Of a stretch of 64,000 bases of DNA, positions 17,854 through 29,113 are shown piece by piece. The notes beneath the pieces were generated by a model. That model was not told the origin of the DNA. It did no database searches and saw only the letters and a list, made by a program, of their open reading frames with translations. Origin of the DNA: Trichinella spiralis. Its lineage: Eukaryota > Nematoda > Enoplea > Trichinellida > Trichinellidae. Position 1 is the stretch's first letter. Each line of letters starts with the position of its first letter. The stretch is from contig CM012955.1 in assembly GCA_000181795.3 (NCBI GenBank), forward strand, positions 4,843,741 through 4,907,740, given 5' to 3'. The position numbers and the translations under genes are program-made.

Positions 17854-19612
17854 GATCAGCTACGTAATATAATGATAATAATGATGAAACGACAACGTCA
17901 AAAACCACTGGGAAAGTTCTTTTCAAGAACAAAAAAGTAGGAATGCCTAAACAAAATAAATAAATATGAAATGGAGAAACATAAATTAACAAAAACTAAC
18001 AAATAGAAACGTCTATTACGAATACTAAAAACCGACAAAGAACAGCAAGCGCACAACAGAAACTAACAACTGCAACAAAAGAATACAAAAACAAATACTG
18101 TAGGAAATTACTGTAAATTTGAACCTGCATTAATAAAAATTTCCTTTGTAGTAAATCAAAATAAAAATACATATATAATCATAAATATAATTTTTTAATG
18201 TTTCAGAAATTAATATCATAACGTTTAATAATTTTTATATAAACAACATAAATGAAAAACAAAGAGCAGTATAAGATGAACAATAAAGTTTAAGTTACGC
18301 AATGTCCATCATTTATTTTACAGCAACGTATCTGAAAATAATTCGTATGATGCTGAATCACATAAAATAGCCGCAAAACTGTACGTGAAAACAATAGAAA
18401 TTCAAGAAATCTATATCAAAATTTTAAAGTTTAATGAAAACAGTTCATCACTTAACAAAATAAATACAAGATTTCCAAAGTACTAATATTTCAGATTTTT
18501 CATATACAATTGCTGCCTCCTTTTTACTACGCAAGTTACATCTGATATTGATGTAGTGTTTAACAGAATAACAACGTATTTTTAAAATGAATGAGTCAAA
18601 TATATTTGTATGGAAATAAATAAGTTGAAGGAAAACACTGTCATCACATTTACCAGTCAGAAGTAAGAAAGTCGATAAACAGTCGTAAATAGTAGAAATA
18701 AAGAAATTCATTTTGCCGATAGTAAATTTCATGTTTGTAAAACCTATTTTATGTACATACGTGTAGAACTCACCTAACAAACAATTACAATAAAAAAGTG
18801 AGAAGCATACAGAACCCTCACACCAGTAAATCAGATTAAATCTGACATAGTTAAATAGTTTAAGCAAAGCAATATGTTATTTAAATGTATATATAAATAT
18901 CAATTTATTTACTTATTTTGTTTATATTTATATTTATTTATATTTATTTATTTTATTTAATGATTAAAAATAAACGCTCATGTTTTCGTTTTTCATCAGA
19001 AAAACTTCTGTACATCATACTGTAATACCTAAAAAATTGTATTATTTTTTCAAATTAAATTATTAAAATTATCAAGGTGCTCTATAATAAGAAAAAAATA
19101 CAATCAAAAGGCATATTTTTTTCAAATTTCATAATAATTAATTAATTAATGTCGAAATATCTCTTTCTATATTTGTGAAGGATGACGAAGCTGATTTTGA
19201 AAAAGTATATTTAAAACAAATATTAATTATGTCAAGTTTTTAACTATAAAATTCAACTTTTAACAACATATGTTAATAATTTCATTGTTTTATGTAGACA
19301 CAATATCTTACATTCCTGTTTAATTTCATATCTGCTACTATTATTTGGACAACACTCCTAAAAAATTTAAATACATGCAACTTTTATTTGTACATATAGC
19401 ACTGTTATTTATTTATCAATGAACATTTGTGATATGTAAATGCTCCTAAAAACTTCCTAACAATGTGAAATGATTCATATACAAAATATTCATACTTTTA
19501 AAATAATACGCAATGTCACGTTATAAAATTAAAATAACTTTTGCTTTTTGTATAAATAACTTAAAAACAGCCTTTATTTCCATTTTTATCATTTATTTTC
19601 AGATTGAAAGAT
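17854..19612. other. Divergent intergenic region between HECT ligase and BPNT2 genes
   Basis: Strongly AT-rich with no supported exon. It should hold the promoters of the two diverging genes. The 139-residue minus-strand frame at 18448-18867 is Phe/Ile/Lys-rich and has no splice or homology support. Confidence 0.5.
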
Positions 19613-19705
19613 ATGCAACATTTGTTCTTGCATGAACTTTATTCAACTTCTGTATATTTACTTATTGTATTTTTTATTTATTTTTTCAACTTCGGTGACG
19701 CGACC

Positions 19706-21123
19706 ATGATTATTCGGTGTCGGTGGTATAACGTTTTCATTCTGACTGGTTTAATTCTTGTGTTTTTTGGTTTTCGATTTCTTTTTGACGATAGCTTGGA
19801 CTTTACAAATTCGTTTCCAGTTGACATTGATGAATTGATGAAAATATGCTTGATAGCAGCTGAAACATCTGGTTTTGCCATTGCTGACATGTATCAAGAT
19901 GGAAAAGTATGGCTTAAATTGAAATCTTGGGATGAAAATGGAAAGAAAGAATTTTTAACAAAGGCGGATCTTATTTCCAATCGGTTAATAATCGAATCCT
20001 TTTCACGTTTTCCAGATATCAAGGTAGTATACGTTCAGTTCTATGTATTTGAAATTGCATTTTATTGCTTTCAGATAATTTCTGAAGAAAGGGGTAAAGT
20101 GGATGATGAAAAATTTGATTTTTACAAATCTCAATATTATGAAAAGTTTGCATCAAAAGAAAACATTCTAGCAAACTTTCCATCAATGAAAGTTCAAATT
20201 ACTGATATATCTGTATGGATTGATCCTTTAGATGGAACACAGGAACTGATAGGTAAGACAGCTTTTTATTCATAAAATAAAGAATGCATGTGTATATTAG
20301 ATGAGTTGAGAATGTCTATAACGTTTTCAAAAATAAATTTAGTAATTCATATGTAGAACTCATAATACATGTGCTTATGTATATGTAATATAGTTTGAAA
20401 AGTGTTGGTACTTAGATATGTGCGCATTTAAATCTCTAGTACTTTTTAGAAGGCATATTGGAAAGTGTTAGTGTTATGATCTGCGTCGCTGTGAAAGGTC
20501 GGCCTGTTTTTGGAGTTATTCATCGTCCCTTTACATCGGAAACTAGTAAATTTTGTTATTTTTATTGTATAAAGTATTTGAAACGTTATGTATGTCTTTT
20601 TTATTTATGAATAATTTCAAAACAACGTTATTAATCATAACTTTGTGAAATAAATTAATGTTATATTTTAGTTTGGAGTGTATCCAATTATGGTTGTTTT
20701 CCTGATTGTTCAATGGGAAAGAATGGAATGGATGTGATCGATATAGAAAGCAGCATAAGCAAAATTGCGTTGATTTCGCGCACCCATTCTGGAGGTGCGG
20801 AGAAAATTTTAGAGGCTGCACTTGGAAAGTCCTGGCGTATAGAAAAAGCTGGAGGGTCTGGCTATAAAGGTTTGCGCGTCTTGAATGGCTCGGCAGGATT
20901 GTATTTACATACAACAACAATGAAAAAATGGGATGTTTGTGCCGTTGATGCTATTATTCACTCTGCAGGTGGTCGTATGACAGATCTTACTGGAAAGAAT
21001 TTGTCTTACTTGCCCTCTTCAGGCGAAACATTTAAGACTGGTCTGTTGGTCACTATGAATGAGCATTTCTATTATCTATCAAAGCTTTTGCCTTCATTGT
21101 CATCGATTATATTTATGCACTAA
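19706..21123 (+). CDS. BPNT2: Golgi 3'-phosphoadenosine 5'-phosphate 3'-phosphatase (BPNT2/IMPAD1)
   Basis: Mg2+-dependent phosphatase of the inositol-monophosphatase superfamily that clears PAP, the by-product of sulfotransferases, in the Golgi lumen. Exons: 19706-20023, 20075-20252, 20450-20545 and 20672-21123, joined in consistent phase to give 347 residues (human protein 359). An N-terminal hydrophobic stretch (VFILTGLILVFFGFRFLF) is a type II signal anchor. Metal and catalytic motifs are present: the EE pair in IISEERG, WIDPLDGTQE, and WDVCAVDAI near the C-terminus. RPVFGVIHRPF and GGSGYK are also family-typical. An in-frame ATG at 19613 would add 31 mostly hydrophobic residues; it follows an acceptor-like AG at 19601-19602. 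The ATG at 19706 gives the family length. The first intron is only 51 bases, a multiple of three without a stop, so its retention would not break the frame. Confidence 0.9.
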
Positions 21124-22328
21124 TTATTATTGAAATTGACATCAATTTGTTGACTTAAGCCCATTTGTTATATGAGTCTTGTTATAGATAAAAATTTTAA
21201 GCAGTTATTTTCGCTACTTATTTCAATATCTACACCGATTCTTACAAGAGTAATTAGTATGTTTAGTTTTGGAATAAAGATAAAATTAAAAACTTTTTAC
21301 CTTTTATTCATTTTAAAAATCAAATACTGCAATTCGAAATGTATGCAAAATATAATTTATTTGCAAAATTCAAAGTTTCAAAAAATTTAGTTTTGGTAAT
21401 TCTAATGATTTTCATGTATCAATTGAAGTACAGTAACAGTGTTCGGATTAAATTTGTTTCTTGTTATAATGTTAGAAAAGGAGTAAAGTCAGCACATTTT
21501 AATTTATCACCTTATTTTCAATAGCAGTATTTTAGTTTGAAATTATAAGGTGATTTATTTGTTCATTTTGTGATGTAAGTTTTTACCATTATCTCAAAAT
21601 GAGGGAAAAATAGCTATGGAAATGAACAGCCAAATTCATATATAATTAAAATAAGGTTTTATTTATATACTATATAAGTATTTTATTTTATAAAGCCTTT
21701 TGAACACATTCTCTTATTGCTCGTTGACTGCGTTATCTCATTGGACGTTTTCCTATTGGTCGTTTGCAACATTATTTCATTAGGCAGTCATACCACTCTA
21801 TAATGCACCCATCCTCACTGACTGATTTTGCTTTGCACTCCTGAAAAGCATTACCAATTGGATAACAGCATGAATATCCAATAGTGAACGTCCAATAAAA
21901 GACGCTACAATGGCATGAACTGTGTCCAAGGTTGACCAAAACATAAATCAATATAAAATGAAAAATAGAAAACAATAAGATAAATTAATATATAATAATA
22001 GTCAAAATAAGTAAATAAATAAAACAATTTTAATTTTAAAATTTAAAAATACGTCACTGATAAAATTGAGTAGCATATCAATATTCAGTTTATTACAGTT
22101 TAAAGTAAGACTTGCGGGTTCTTATAATACTGTAGTTTCTATAGATGAGCAACTTTAACTCATGTTGGTTGTCAGTAGTTTATGAGTTCAATCATCTTTT
22201 GCCAACGGTCGAATTGTTACTTTAGTTTTTAGTAAAACACTAAGTGTGCAGTATTGATGCGCATAATTATGTACTTTTATTTTAGGGAACTTTAGGTGTA
22301 ATTTTTTTGAAACATGAAATTTCATTGT
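21124..22328. other. Intergenic region containing an inverted CCAAT-bearing repeat
   Basis: No gene supported. From about 21735 to 21905 there are two inversely oriented copies of a motif with ATTGGACGTT followed a few bases later by TATTGG. The rest is AT-rich without visible structure. Confidence 0.45.
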
Positions 22329-23672
22329 ATGCTTCCAGCGGCATTGTTCCCTAACCAAAGTTGGTGCGTACATGACGCTTGTGGAATATCTTGCGTAATT
22401 ATTACATGGTATGCATAAGTGAGAAGGGAATAATTTTAAATATTCATCAGTTTACTGAAGTTTTATTTGTGATCATATGTTTACGCATTGATTACTAGTC
22501 TTAAAGGAAATATTTACTGTTACTGTATAATTTTTTTGAATTTAATCAGTAATTTGAATGATATCTTTTTTGAACTTGTTTATCCTTTTTAGGATTCTCT
22601 TGGCATTTGGAGAATTTTCAGTAATCGGTGTTTTATCCTATTCTTCACCGAATGATTGGTTTCACAGTTTTGTCAATTGTGCCGTATTCCACGTTTTACT
22701 TGTTCTAGCTTTGATCAGTCACGTAAAAACCATGCTTACAGATCCTGTGCGTTGTGAAAATTTGTTTTTGTTAGTTGTTAGTAAAATGGTATTTTCATTA
22801 GGGTGCCATTCCTAAAGGAAATGCATCAGAAGAGAGCATGCAGTTGCTGAATTTGAAACGAGGCGAAACTGTCTACAAATGTGGGAAGTGTTACAGCATC
22901 AAACCCGAGCGCGCTCATCACTGCAGGTGTGAATTTAAATTTGAATTTGCATTTCACAAATAAAAGTCATTTTTGTTTCAAGCATCTGTCAACGTTGTAT
23001 TCGAAAAATGGATCATCACTGTCCGTGGGTAAACAATTGTGTCGGTGAAGGCAATCAGAAATTTTTTGTTTTGTTCACAGTATGAATTATTGTTTGATTT
23101 TTTCAAGCGATTTTCATTTTGCTCGTTAAATTTCATCCCTTGCAGTTTTACATAGCGTTAATCTCTTGCCATGCTATATATTGGGGGGTGTGGAAATTTC
23201 TTCGCTGTTTAGAAGTTGACTGGAAAGGTGAATGAAGGATGAATATATTAAAAATAATTTTTCACCAAATATTTTTTTTCACTTGTAGGTTGTAGTCGTT
23301 TTTCACCGCAAGAGACTACGTTCATTTTGGTGATTTTGTTGTGCGAAGCGCTCTTATTCGCCCTGTTCACAATCATTATGTTTTGCACCCAGATGTACGC
23401 CATATACAACGACGAAACGGTAGTTTGACTTTCTCTTTTCTTTGTTATTATGCATATATACGGGCGATTTTGTAGTTTTTTGCAGTTGTGCTATTATTGA
23501 TGTTTGCATGTTTCAGACAATTGAACAGATGAAACGTGGTAGGCGTACCTGGAGTAAGCGAAATCGTTTGTCAAGCGTGAAAGCTGTTTTTGGGTCCAAA
23601 GTGTCGCTTTCTTGGCTTAATCCGCTTTCAGTGCCGTTCAATACGCTGAAACCAACCGAATACACCGTCTGA
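22329..23672 (+). CDS. ZDHHC3: DHHC palmitoyltransferase, ZDHHC3/ZDHHC7 (GODZ) class
   Basis: Membrane S-acyltransferase that palmitoylates cysteines of substrate proteins, usually at the Golgi. Seven exons join in phase: 22329-22408, 22593-22746, 22802-22926, 22983-23079, 23146-23227, 23289-23419 and 23517-23672, giving 274 residues. The first exon ([15 protein letters not shown]) corresponds to the WFIRDPCG region of ZDHHC3. Next come two membrane segments, then LTDPGAIPKGN, the cysteine-rich domain with [13 protein letters not shown], and the active site [13 protein letters not shown] (Cys at residue 133). Two more membrane spans follow. The C-terminus [15 protein letters not shown] ends in EYTV, a PDZ-ligand-like tail where mammalian homologues end YVV. 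The start is the only in-frame ATG close to exon 1. The gene is convergent with the EF-hand gene at 24.25 kb. Confidence 0.9.
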
Positions 23673-24212
23673 ACAGAGAAAATAGAATCGCATTCATCAT
23701 TACCTCATTGTCAGTTGTTTCTGTATGTATACTTGTAATGGAGTGTCAAAAAATCCAATCGTCAGTGTGTTATCTTTGTGTGCTGGCTTTTTTGAATTGA
23801 ATTTTTTCTGTTCATAAATGTCCATGCGTGCGTTTGTTGATTTGTCTTTTGTTGTGAACGGTCGCTTCGAAATGCGGGTATTTTTCCTCCACCACAGTTT
23901 TGTGTCCATCGATCCGATCGATCGTCGTCTCCATTGCCGTCTGTTGTTGTCAGCAGATTTGGAAAAAAAGCACTACGTGAAAACAAACAGAACGTGAAAA
24001 AGCAATTCTTAGCAAATTTCGATTCTTTTATTTGTGTCGATTAAAGCGGAAATGATCAATAAACGTTATTACACATATGGATAATTTCTGTGCCAATTCG
24101 ACCATTTTGCTACTATTTATTGATGAGACATGTTATGTAAGCTTAAAAAAAGTTTGCGCTTTCATCATCGATCCGATGAATGCATCTTCTCTTTGAAGAA
24201 GGCAAAACATAT

Positions 24213-24239
24213 ATATGTATGTATGTATGTATGTATGTC
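24213..24239. repeat. (ATGT)n tetranucleotide microsatellite
   Basis: About six tandem tetranucleotide units immediately downstream of the EF-hand gene stop codon, in its 3' flank. Confidence 0.9.
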
Positions 24240-24249
24240 CACTTTCTGC

Positions 24250-25306
24250 TCATTCGACCAAGCCAAACAGGTGATTTCCAGTGGCGAGTTTGTCTTTTGA
24301 GAAGAAATACTGCTTCCAAAGATTATTGAACGTCGCCTTGTCGAAGAACGCTTTGGCGTGATCGTGGTCGCAGGCCTGAAATTGTGGAAAAAGCACATCA
24401 ACTACCGAGGCAACACACACACACACACACAGAGGGAGGGTGGGGCAATTTGTTGGGGGAAAATTGTTTGCTTATTAGCATGCACCGCTTATGGGAAACA
24501 ACTGACGTCAGTGATCAGCGAAAACGCTCGTCTGGCCGTACACTCGGCCACGCCGTAGGTCTTCATGCCGTCGACGTATTCGGGAAAGTCGATTTTTCCA
24601 TCGCCTGCAAAAGTGATGCTCAAGTTATTATGGTGTTCGAACGACGACAAAGCCAAGCAAGGCTTTTTTCTTCAAAGGAAGAAAGAAAAAACGACAAACA
24701 AGAGACGTCAAAAAGTTGAAAAATGAAATTCATGTATTCTTGAATCCAACGCATTTCCGCACTTTGGCCATTTTCGCATCGTTTCAAAAAGTCCACCCAT
24801 TCGGCCAGTTGGATTTTTTCATCTTTGTTCAAATCCGCCAACTCGACCAAACCATCCCACAACGGTTGCATACGTTTTCTGGTCAGTCGCATCTGTTCCG
24901 AGTCGACTCCGTACAAATCGCCAACACGCTGAATTCGAATACCGACAAGTGAACCAACGCATGCAAATTTAATTACACAATTTGCAATATCCAAAAAGGA
25001 AAACCACTTATGGTAAAAAAAATTTTTCATTTACCTTCGTAATCAAGTAAAAATCACTCCAATCAATCTCTTTGCTGTTGTTGCTGTCTGAAATCAATTC
25101 TCCTCAGGTAACAACATAACAACATTCAAATTTCAACGATCAAACCGAAAAAAGTTATGAATATGCTTTTCCACTTGGACAACAAAAACGGATGCACATC
25201 AGCAAATGCATTTTCTTCGTTGGACGGCTTAAATTATTTAAAAAAAAAAGAAATACCACTTATATTAATTGAAAAATTGTACAATACACACAGAAACACA
25301 AACCAT
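24250..25306 (-). CDS. Calexcitin/sarcoplasmic-type EF-hand calcium-binding protein
   Basis: Cytosolic Ca2+ sensor or buffer of the invertebrate calexcitin/SCP family. Six exons fit in phase: 25306-25304 (just ATG, followed by donor GTTTGT), 25227-25146, 25087-25035, 24928-24700, 24604-24507 and 24375-24250, for 196 residues, the family length. EF1 loop is DSNNSKEIDWSD, with Lys in place of the usual Gly at loop position 6. EF2 is DLNKDEKIQLAE, a canonical 12-residue loop. EF3 is read as DVSCGDGKIDFPE, one residue too long because of a Cys at the exon junction. The fourth hand is degenerate. RWIQEYMNFIF and LWKQYFFSKD followed by GNHLFG match calexcitin-like blocks. A (CA)n tract lies in the last intron. 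The single-codon first exon is the least certain part. Confidence 0.75.
24413..24431. repeat. (CA)n microsatellite in EF-hand gene intron
   Basis: Perfect dinucleotide run within the last intron of the EF-hand gene. Confidence 0.9.
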
Positions 25307-26995
25307 GGCTAAACGTTCGACAAATGAAATAATGCAAACACTCTTCACCGAGTTCAAGCAGCAACTGAATGCGTAGAAGCACAAAATGCTAAAGTGAAAC
25401 TTCGCCACAACAAGTCCAGTTGACGAGTGGAACACAAGTGTGACCAGTTGCGCGCTCCACCGTTGTTTAAGCCATTCAAATGATCACACAGGCCAGTTGG
25501 ATGAAATTAACTGCATAGTCAGTCCGAGCTTGGATTTTACTGCTCATGGCGTTGATCCTCTCTTTCCTGCATGTTCAACACTGACCAGCCGGACAACAGC
25601 ATTTATTGACAACAGTTGTTTCATGCTCCTCATTCGGCATTTCTCATTTTAATGGGCCAACATCCGGCTCCGACTTGCCTGCGTTCTGGAGCCATTCTTC
25701 CTGCATAACATACTAATACAGAACTTCCTCACTTATATAAACAAAATGAATGCAAAACTATTCATCACAATAAACAATATTTGATTCAATTTATGTGTAA
25801 AATTCTAAATTATGTGGAAAAGTTTTACTACCTGCTAGCTTTCGTCGTGTGTTAGCGTGTTTTTCACCTTTTCAACAGAAACTGGCTTTCAACATGAACA
25901 TTTTTCTTCAGTCAAATTATTTACTTTATGCTTGCTAGTTTTCAAGCATTTCTTGGCAATCCAGATAGCATGATGACGTCCGATTTGTCAGCTTCACTGT
26001 TTCAAAAGCAGACAAATTACTAGCAAGTTTATTAATATACTGTTTAAAAAAAATTTAAATCTCCTTCACTTCATCATTTTGCGCAACAATAAGTGATGCA
26101 TTCTAGACAAATAAATAAATCTTATTCCACACCTTCCCGTGGCCATGTAAAAATTTTTCTAAAAAACACTGAAATGTATTCAGTGTAAAACAACAAAATG
26201 TATCGAATATTAATATTTCGACTGCACAATAATTTCAGACAAAAGAGCAACAACGCTACTTAATAAACATATTGAAAAAAAAACTGTGAATACGAAATTA
26301 TTATTGCTCACAAAACAACTCTAATTGTGAAACATAAAATTGAAAATAAACAACAACATTCTTTCATATTTTTGTTTTTAATGAATATATACTAACTAAA
26401 TGAGATGAAATAAATTTTACAAATATTCGTGTGTTTAACATGATACAGTATTCTATTAATTAGGTATAAATATTTTTATATGTAGCATTTGCTCATATGC
26501 ATAAAATAATAAATTATGTTCATATAAAAAATATAAATAATAATAATATTCATATAAGAAAAGAAATCTTAGAATGAATTTTTTGAATAAATAAATACTT
26601 TTTCATTTATGTCAAAAATAGATTTGAATTGTGTGCGGAATTGTGCGAAATTTTATCCTTTGAAGTGAAACAATTATCTAGTAGAATAATAAAATTTTGT
26701 CAAACTAAAATTGTTTTTATTATTTTTCATTTTTTGAAAATAAGCAATATTCAATTTAATTTAGAGTGCCTTTTAAAGTTGACTTTAAAATAATTTAAGA
26801 CTAATCACTTTAAAAGAACTCTAAATTAAATAACATTAAACAATTTTTCATAACATTTTTAGCGCATTAAATTCATTGTACTTCCCGACTGCTTTCGAGA
26901 ACGCCGTGCTGGTATGAATATCCTTTGTACTTTTTTTAAATAATATTTTTAAGCATTTGTACTTTTATCTTTTTCAGTTTCATTTACAAAGAACA
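25307..26995. other. Intergenic region with a foldback sequence near its right end
   Basis: Divergent flanks of the EF-hand gene and the SH2-kinase-like gene. No exon is supported. A perfect-looking inverted repeat lies at about 26754-26833 (see finding). Confidence 0.5.
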
Positions 26996-29113
26996 ATGGA
27001 CAGACGTGTTTTAAAAGAAAAAGTTTCCTTCCCAAAAACGAAAAAACCTCACTTGGTTGGAAGAGTGTACAGAGAGAAGAGAAAGTCGTCATCTGAGGTA
27101 TGCATGATAAAAAAAGTATTTAAAATGTTCGAAAAATATGCATCAAAATGATTTCACTATTTATGACCTATCTTTGATAACCAAATTTCTGCATATACAC
27201 ATATAAGCAGTTACGAATTGTTACATTTCAGAAACGAATCTTCGACCAAGCGAGCAGAATTAATAATGTCGACAAATTATGCGAAGAACGTTATTCAAGA
27301 GATTATTCATGGATGGCTAGAAACCCAATAAGGGTAGGTTTACAAAATACACTTTTAAAAATTCTGAAGCATGCTAAAAAATGGAAAAGTTGTTTCACAT
27401 AGTTCATGAATATTTAACATGTAAAATTCTTGCACATATTTCATCCTTTCGACAATAATATATTTCATTTTTGATTATAAAAGTGAATAATTCTCTAAAC
27501 AATAAAAATATTACAGTATTTATAATTTTGTAATTCTGTAGGAGTTGCTCATGAATAAATTACCAGTGATGTTGAAAAATAAACCATTTTATCATGGTTA
27601 CTTACCAAAATTGGATGCAGAAGAAATTTTGAAAAATCAAGAAAATGGATCTTTTATCGTGCGTATGACCAACGAATGCGGTGATTACTGCGCTGTAGCT
27701 TTATCCATCAAACATGAAGAAAAAGTTGTTCATTACATGATAGACGTGAACATTAATGGAGTAAGTGTGCGCATTTTATCTTTTTCATATTAATTTATTA
27801 TGGGTTATTTCGGAAATAAGATATTGAAGAACAGTTTTTGTTACATTATGTAATTGTGAGTGCTTTTCATTATTATTGCCAAATTGATTATTCATTCCGA
27901 CAGATATTTTGTATAAATAGATCTCACAACTTTGCACAGTTTCTTACTTTTTAAAATGGTTATCAATTTATTATTATCAATCGCTTTTAAAAATTCCATT
28001 TTCATTTTAGCGCTGCTTTATAAATTCTTTAATGTTCAACTCGGTCAGTGAAATGGTTAATTATTACGTAAAAAGTGGCCAGCCAATCGACAAAACCAGC
28101 AATGTCCGCTTGAAAAGACCAGCACGATTCGTGGAATGGCAGTTAGAATCTCACCATATTGTTAATTTGGAAAAAAATATCAATATAGTAAGCTAACTTT
28201 TTAAATGATCTTTTTCAAATTTCACATTTTTTAAATTATCTTCTTTTTTCAGGGAAAAGATTCAGATGTGATTCGAGGAGTTTTTCTTTACAAGGGCAAA
28301 AATGCTGACGTGGCAATAAAAATCCCGTTGAACTCGATTCAAACGGATTCTACCAACATCTTGTTTGACGAACTGCGTGCCATGCGTCAACTGAAATGCA
28401 ATTACACATTGAAAGCTTATGGTATAGCATCGTTCACGTGCCGTCCGTTATTAGTGACTGAATACGCGGACCGCGGAACCCTGCACGACTATATACGTAC
28501 CCATAGTGTGAGTGTTCATGAAAAACTGCGGTATAGTAGGCAGATTATGAGTGCCCTAAAGTATCTAAAAGATAAAAGTACTTTAAAAAATTAATTTTTT
28601 CAAAAATTGTATTCATTTCTAAAAGTTTGTCTATTTTTAGATTTAATCCATCGCAACATTGTTGCAAAGAAATGTTTCCTTTTTACAAGCCCAGAATTCG
28701 AACTTCCAACAGTAAAACTGGGCGGATTCCGGTATTGTATTAGTGCTTCAGAAAAAGATGTGAAGAAAGTTCCCCGCAAATTACTCTGCTGCTGTCCACC
28801 AGAAGCGATAAAATGCAATAAGTGGTTTTTTGAATCGGACTTATGGATGTCCAGTATGTTGATGTGGTCAATTTTTACTGGATATATGTATCCATTCCGT
28901 GAATTTGTGGATGAGGACCCTATGAATCTTTATTATTATTTATTAAAAGGGCAGCGTCTGCCCATGTCTACGGACCTTTTGCCGGACGTACAACTGATAA
29001 TCAGTCAATGTCAAGCGACGAATCCATCTGACCGTGGAACAATTGAAATGGCGTTACAAAGACTCACTGTTTTACTTGATTCACATCCATATTCGAAAGA
29101 GAACAGCAAATGA
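26996..29113 (+). CDS. SH2 domain-tyrosine pseudokinase (Fer/Fps-like layout)
   Basis: Six exons join in phase (26996-27097, 27232-27333, 27542-27760, 28011-28187, 28253-28577, 28641-29113), giving 465 residues. A basic leader of about 80 residues is followed by an SH2 domain (FYHGYLPKLDAEEIL, with the phosphotyrosine-binding Arg in SFIVRMT) and a kinase-like domain. The VAIK Lys (DVAIKIP) and an aC Glu (FDELRAM) are kept. The catalytic loop HRDLAARN reads HRNIVAKKC, so the catalytic Asp is Asn and the metal-binding Asn is Lys. DFG reads LGG, and APE reads PPE. The sequence therefore predicts a catalytically inactive fold, acting through SH2 phosphotyrosine binding and scaffolding. The start ATG follows the acceptor TTTTTCAG at 26971-26978 region. 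SH2-kinase without SH3 or F-BAR resembles the expanded nematode Fer-like group. The exact orthologue is not recognised. Confidence 0.85.

Noticed and set aside
18448-18867. 139-residue minus-strand frame rich in Phe, Ile and Cys
   Set aside because: No motif, no splice context and composition of AT-rich non-coding DNA.
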